Origin: an uncultured Eubacteriales bacterium
Lineage (GTDB): Bacteria; Bacillota_A; Clostridia; Lachnospirales; Cellulosilyticaceae
Direction of reading: 5' to 3'
NCBI GenBank assembly: GCA_900556665.1
Contig: USPX01000125.1
Coordinates: forward strand, 1 to 6,047
Length of the DNA stretch: 6,047 nucleotides
Shown in pieces: positions 5,035 through 6,047 of this stretch. The stretch's first letter is position 1. Every line of letters begins with the position of its first letter. The position numbers and the translations under genes are program-made. The notes under the pieces are model-generated. The model was not told where the DNA came from. It saw only the letters and a program-made list of their open reading frames with translations, and searched no databases.

Positions 5035-5349
5035 ATGGAAGTAGTAACCATCGAAAGAAGAACCTTTTCGTATGTCTGCGAACGGTTTACAGAGTTCGCC
5101 AAACGGATAGATAGTTTGTGTAACACTCATACGCAGAAAGTTGAAAATTGGCTGGATAGTCAGGAAGTATGTCTGTTGTTAGGCTTTAGCAAGCGAACTT
5201 TGCAGTATTACAGAAGTAGCGGAAGATTGGCTTATTCCCAAATTGGCAGCAAGATTTATTATAAATCTGCTGATATTGAAAAGATTATCTCCAACAGTGA
5301 AATACGGAATCAATCAACCAAACAAATCGTGCCTTATGAAAAGAATTAA
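5035..5349 (+). CDS. Excisionase-like helix-turn-helix (HTH_17) DNA-binding protein
   Basis: A 104-residue protein with the HTH_17 winged-helix core at about 40-86: LDSQEVCLLLGFSKRTLQYY (40-59), RSSGRLAYSQI (60-70), then GSKIYYKSADIEKII (71-85). The N-terminal third is charged and helical. It is the closest in-window relative of the minus-strand HTH protein at 168-518. In Bacteroides conjugative transposons, a small HTH protein of this sort heads the excision operon (xis2c in CTnDOT) and acts as a directionality factor. An A-rich, GAG-containing leader precedes the ATG. Its last 14 bp overlap the DUF3876 start, pointing to translational coupling. The family is clear; the excisionase role is inferred. 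Confidence 0.85.
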   Translation: MEVVTIERRTFSYVCERFTEFAKRIDSLCNTHTQKVENWLDSQEVCLLLGFSKRTLQYYRSSGRLAYSQIGSKIYYKSADIEKIISNSEIRNQSTKQIVPYEKN

Positions 5350-5629
5350 AGAAAATTATCCGTCCTTCAATCTATTTTCTATTGTCGGTACATGGGAAAG
5401 CATTAATTTGAATCCTACGGTTATCATTTATCGGAGCGACAAAGAGTATCTTCTTTCTATTATATATGTATCGGAAACTACTAAACAGGCTTCACCCGCT
5501 ACTTATGAGATACAGCAAGATGGGAGCCAGTATTTTATTACCACTGCATCCAAACGGCTCTATATAGATTATGATCCGGCAAAAGATGTACTTAACATTT
5601 CATCGCTTGGTGACTATCTACGCAACTAA
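5336..5629 (+). CDS. DUF3876-family protein
   Basis: A 97-residue protein that matches the small DUF3876 family as I know it from Bacteroides mobile elements. It opens with a basic stretch (MKRIKENYPSF), followed by IVGTWES (16-22) and predicted beta strands: TVIIYRSDKEYLLSIIYV (28-45), ATYEIQQDGSQYFITT (55-70) and KRLYIDYDPAKDVLNI (73-88). This suggests a small lipocalin-like or beta-rich fold, which is inference. There is no signal peptide or membrane span. The ATG at 5336 is used because the upstream part of the frame is only the other reading of the HTH gene. It sits between two HTH genes on the same strand and is probably co-transcribed with the first. Its function is unknown. Confidence 0.8.
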   Translation: MKRIKENYPSFNLFSIVGTWESINLNPTVIIYRSDKEYLLSIIYVSETTKQASPATYEIQQDGSQYFITTASKRLYIDYDPAKDVLNISSLGDYLRN

Positions 5630-5641
5630 TTAGCCATATAG

Positions 5642-5682
5642 CAATCTTGAAATCAATATTTCAATAAAACAATCTTTCAATC
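5642..5682 (+). promoter_or_regulatory. Hairpin and imperfect direct repeat before the last HTH gene
   Basis: The 53-bp gap before the second plus-strand HTH gene contains a perfect 7-bp arm pair TTGAAAT/ATTTCAA (5647-5653 with 5658-5664). It also holds two similar 13-mers, CAATCTTGAAATC (5642-5654) and CAATCTTTCAATC (5670-5682), 28 bp apart with 11 of 13 bases equal. The second ends at the ATG. Operator or leader hairpin are both possible; low complexity may explain part of it. Confidence 0.3.
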
Positions 5683-5976
5683 ATGGAACTAATAAATAAA
5701 GATACCCCGCAAGTCAAAGAGTTTATTTCTTCGCTCGATTCGATGCTGAGCGGTATTGAATCTATTGTCAAGCATTACAAACCCCACCTGAACGGGGAAC
5801 GCTTTCTTTCTAACAATGAAGTTTCCAAGAAACTAAATGTCAGTTTGCGAACCCTGCAAGAATGGCGAGATACAGGGCTAATCCCCTTTATCCAGATAAA
5901 AGGTAAAATCATCTACCGTCAGAGTGATATTGATAAACTGCTCCAAAAACACTACTTTGAAAGTTGGAAAGAGTAA
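5683..5976 (+). CDS. Excisionase-like helix-turn-helix (HTH_17) DNA-binding protein
   Basis: A 97-residue protein, the third HTH_17 member in the window. The N-terminal helix (1-35) is followed by the winged-helix core at about 41-87: FLSNNEVSKKLNVSLRTLQE (41-60), WRDTGLIPFIQI (61-72), GKIIYRQSDIDKLL (74-87). It differs from the other two in the GLIPF turn, where they have GRLPY or GRLAY. By position it is analogous to the second small HTH gene of Bacteroides excision operons (xis2d in CTnDOT), where two such proteins act together with the integrase. It follows DUF3876 on the same strand after 53 bp. The remaining 71 bp to the window edge hold no start that I can support; the next gene of the element is expected to the right. 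Confidence 0.85.
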   Translation: MELINKDTPQVKEFISSLDSMLSGIESIVKHYKPHLNGERFLSNNEVSKKLNVSLRTLQEWRDTGLIPFIQIKGKIIYRQSDIDKLLQKHYFESWKE

Positions 5977-6047
5977 CCTGTCAAGCCTAAACCATTGTTT
6001 TTCGGAATTTAATTTGAATCATTGACTTTTCCAGTGAAGTATTTAGT

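Overview
The window looks like part of an integrative conjugative element (CTnDOT/CTnERL-like conjugative transposon) from a Bacteroidales host such as Bacteroides, Parabacteroides or Prevotella. The reasons are an RteC-family regulator, three small HTH_17/excisionase-type proteins, a DUF3876 protein, and -7 boxes matching or approaching the Bacteroides consensus TAnnTTTG. Most of the DNA is AT-rich; the first ~135 bases are clearly more GC-rich and full of hairpins. I see no tRNA, rRNA, CRISPR array, transposase or integrase.

Layout. Positions 1-135 form a run of consecutive hairpins with no gene. Next, all on the minus strand, come an excisionase-like HTH gene (168-518) and, upstream of it, an rteC-family gene (673-1314). 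A 27-bp near-palindrome lies between them. The minus-strand cargo follows. A three-gene operon, in transcription order, encodes a TetR repressor (2647-3192), a UbiE/MenG-type quinone methyltransferase (1925-2650) and a DUF2867 protein (1467-1919). Then come an RlmJ-like methyltransferase-fold gene (3288-4187) and a Crp/Fnr-family regulator (4245-4811) with its own terminator. From 5035 the plus strand carries HTH - DUF3876 - HTH, which resembles the start of the excision/mobilisation operon of these elements and runs toward the right edge.

How the parts may work together. By analogy with CTnDOT (established knowledge), RteC-type proteins activate small HTH excisionase genes, so the rteC/HTH pair on the left and the HTH-DUF3876-HTH set on the right are probably the element's transfer-control backbone. 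The cargo appears to be inserted between them. Its best-supported unit is the tetR-ubiE-DUF2867 operon. It has tight gene spacing (ATGA overlap, then a 5-bp gap), a consensus Bacteroides promoter, and a perfect 11-2-11 bp palindrome over the expected transcription start. This looks like a ligand-inducible, self-repressed module that supplies an extra menaquinone-type methyltransferase. Its physiological purpose is not evident from sequence and is the most interesting open question in the window.
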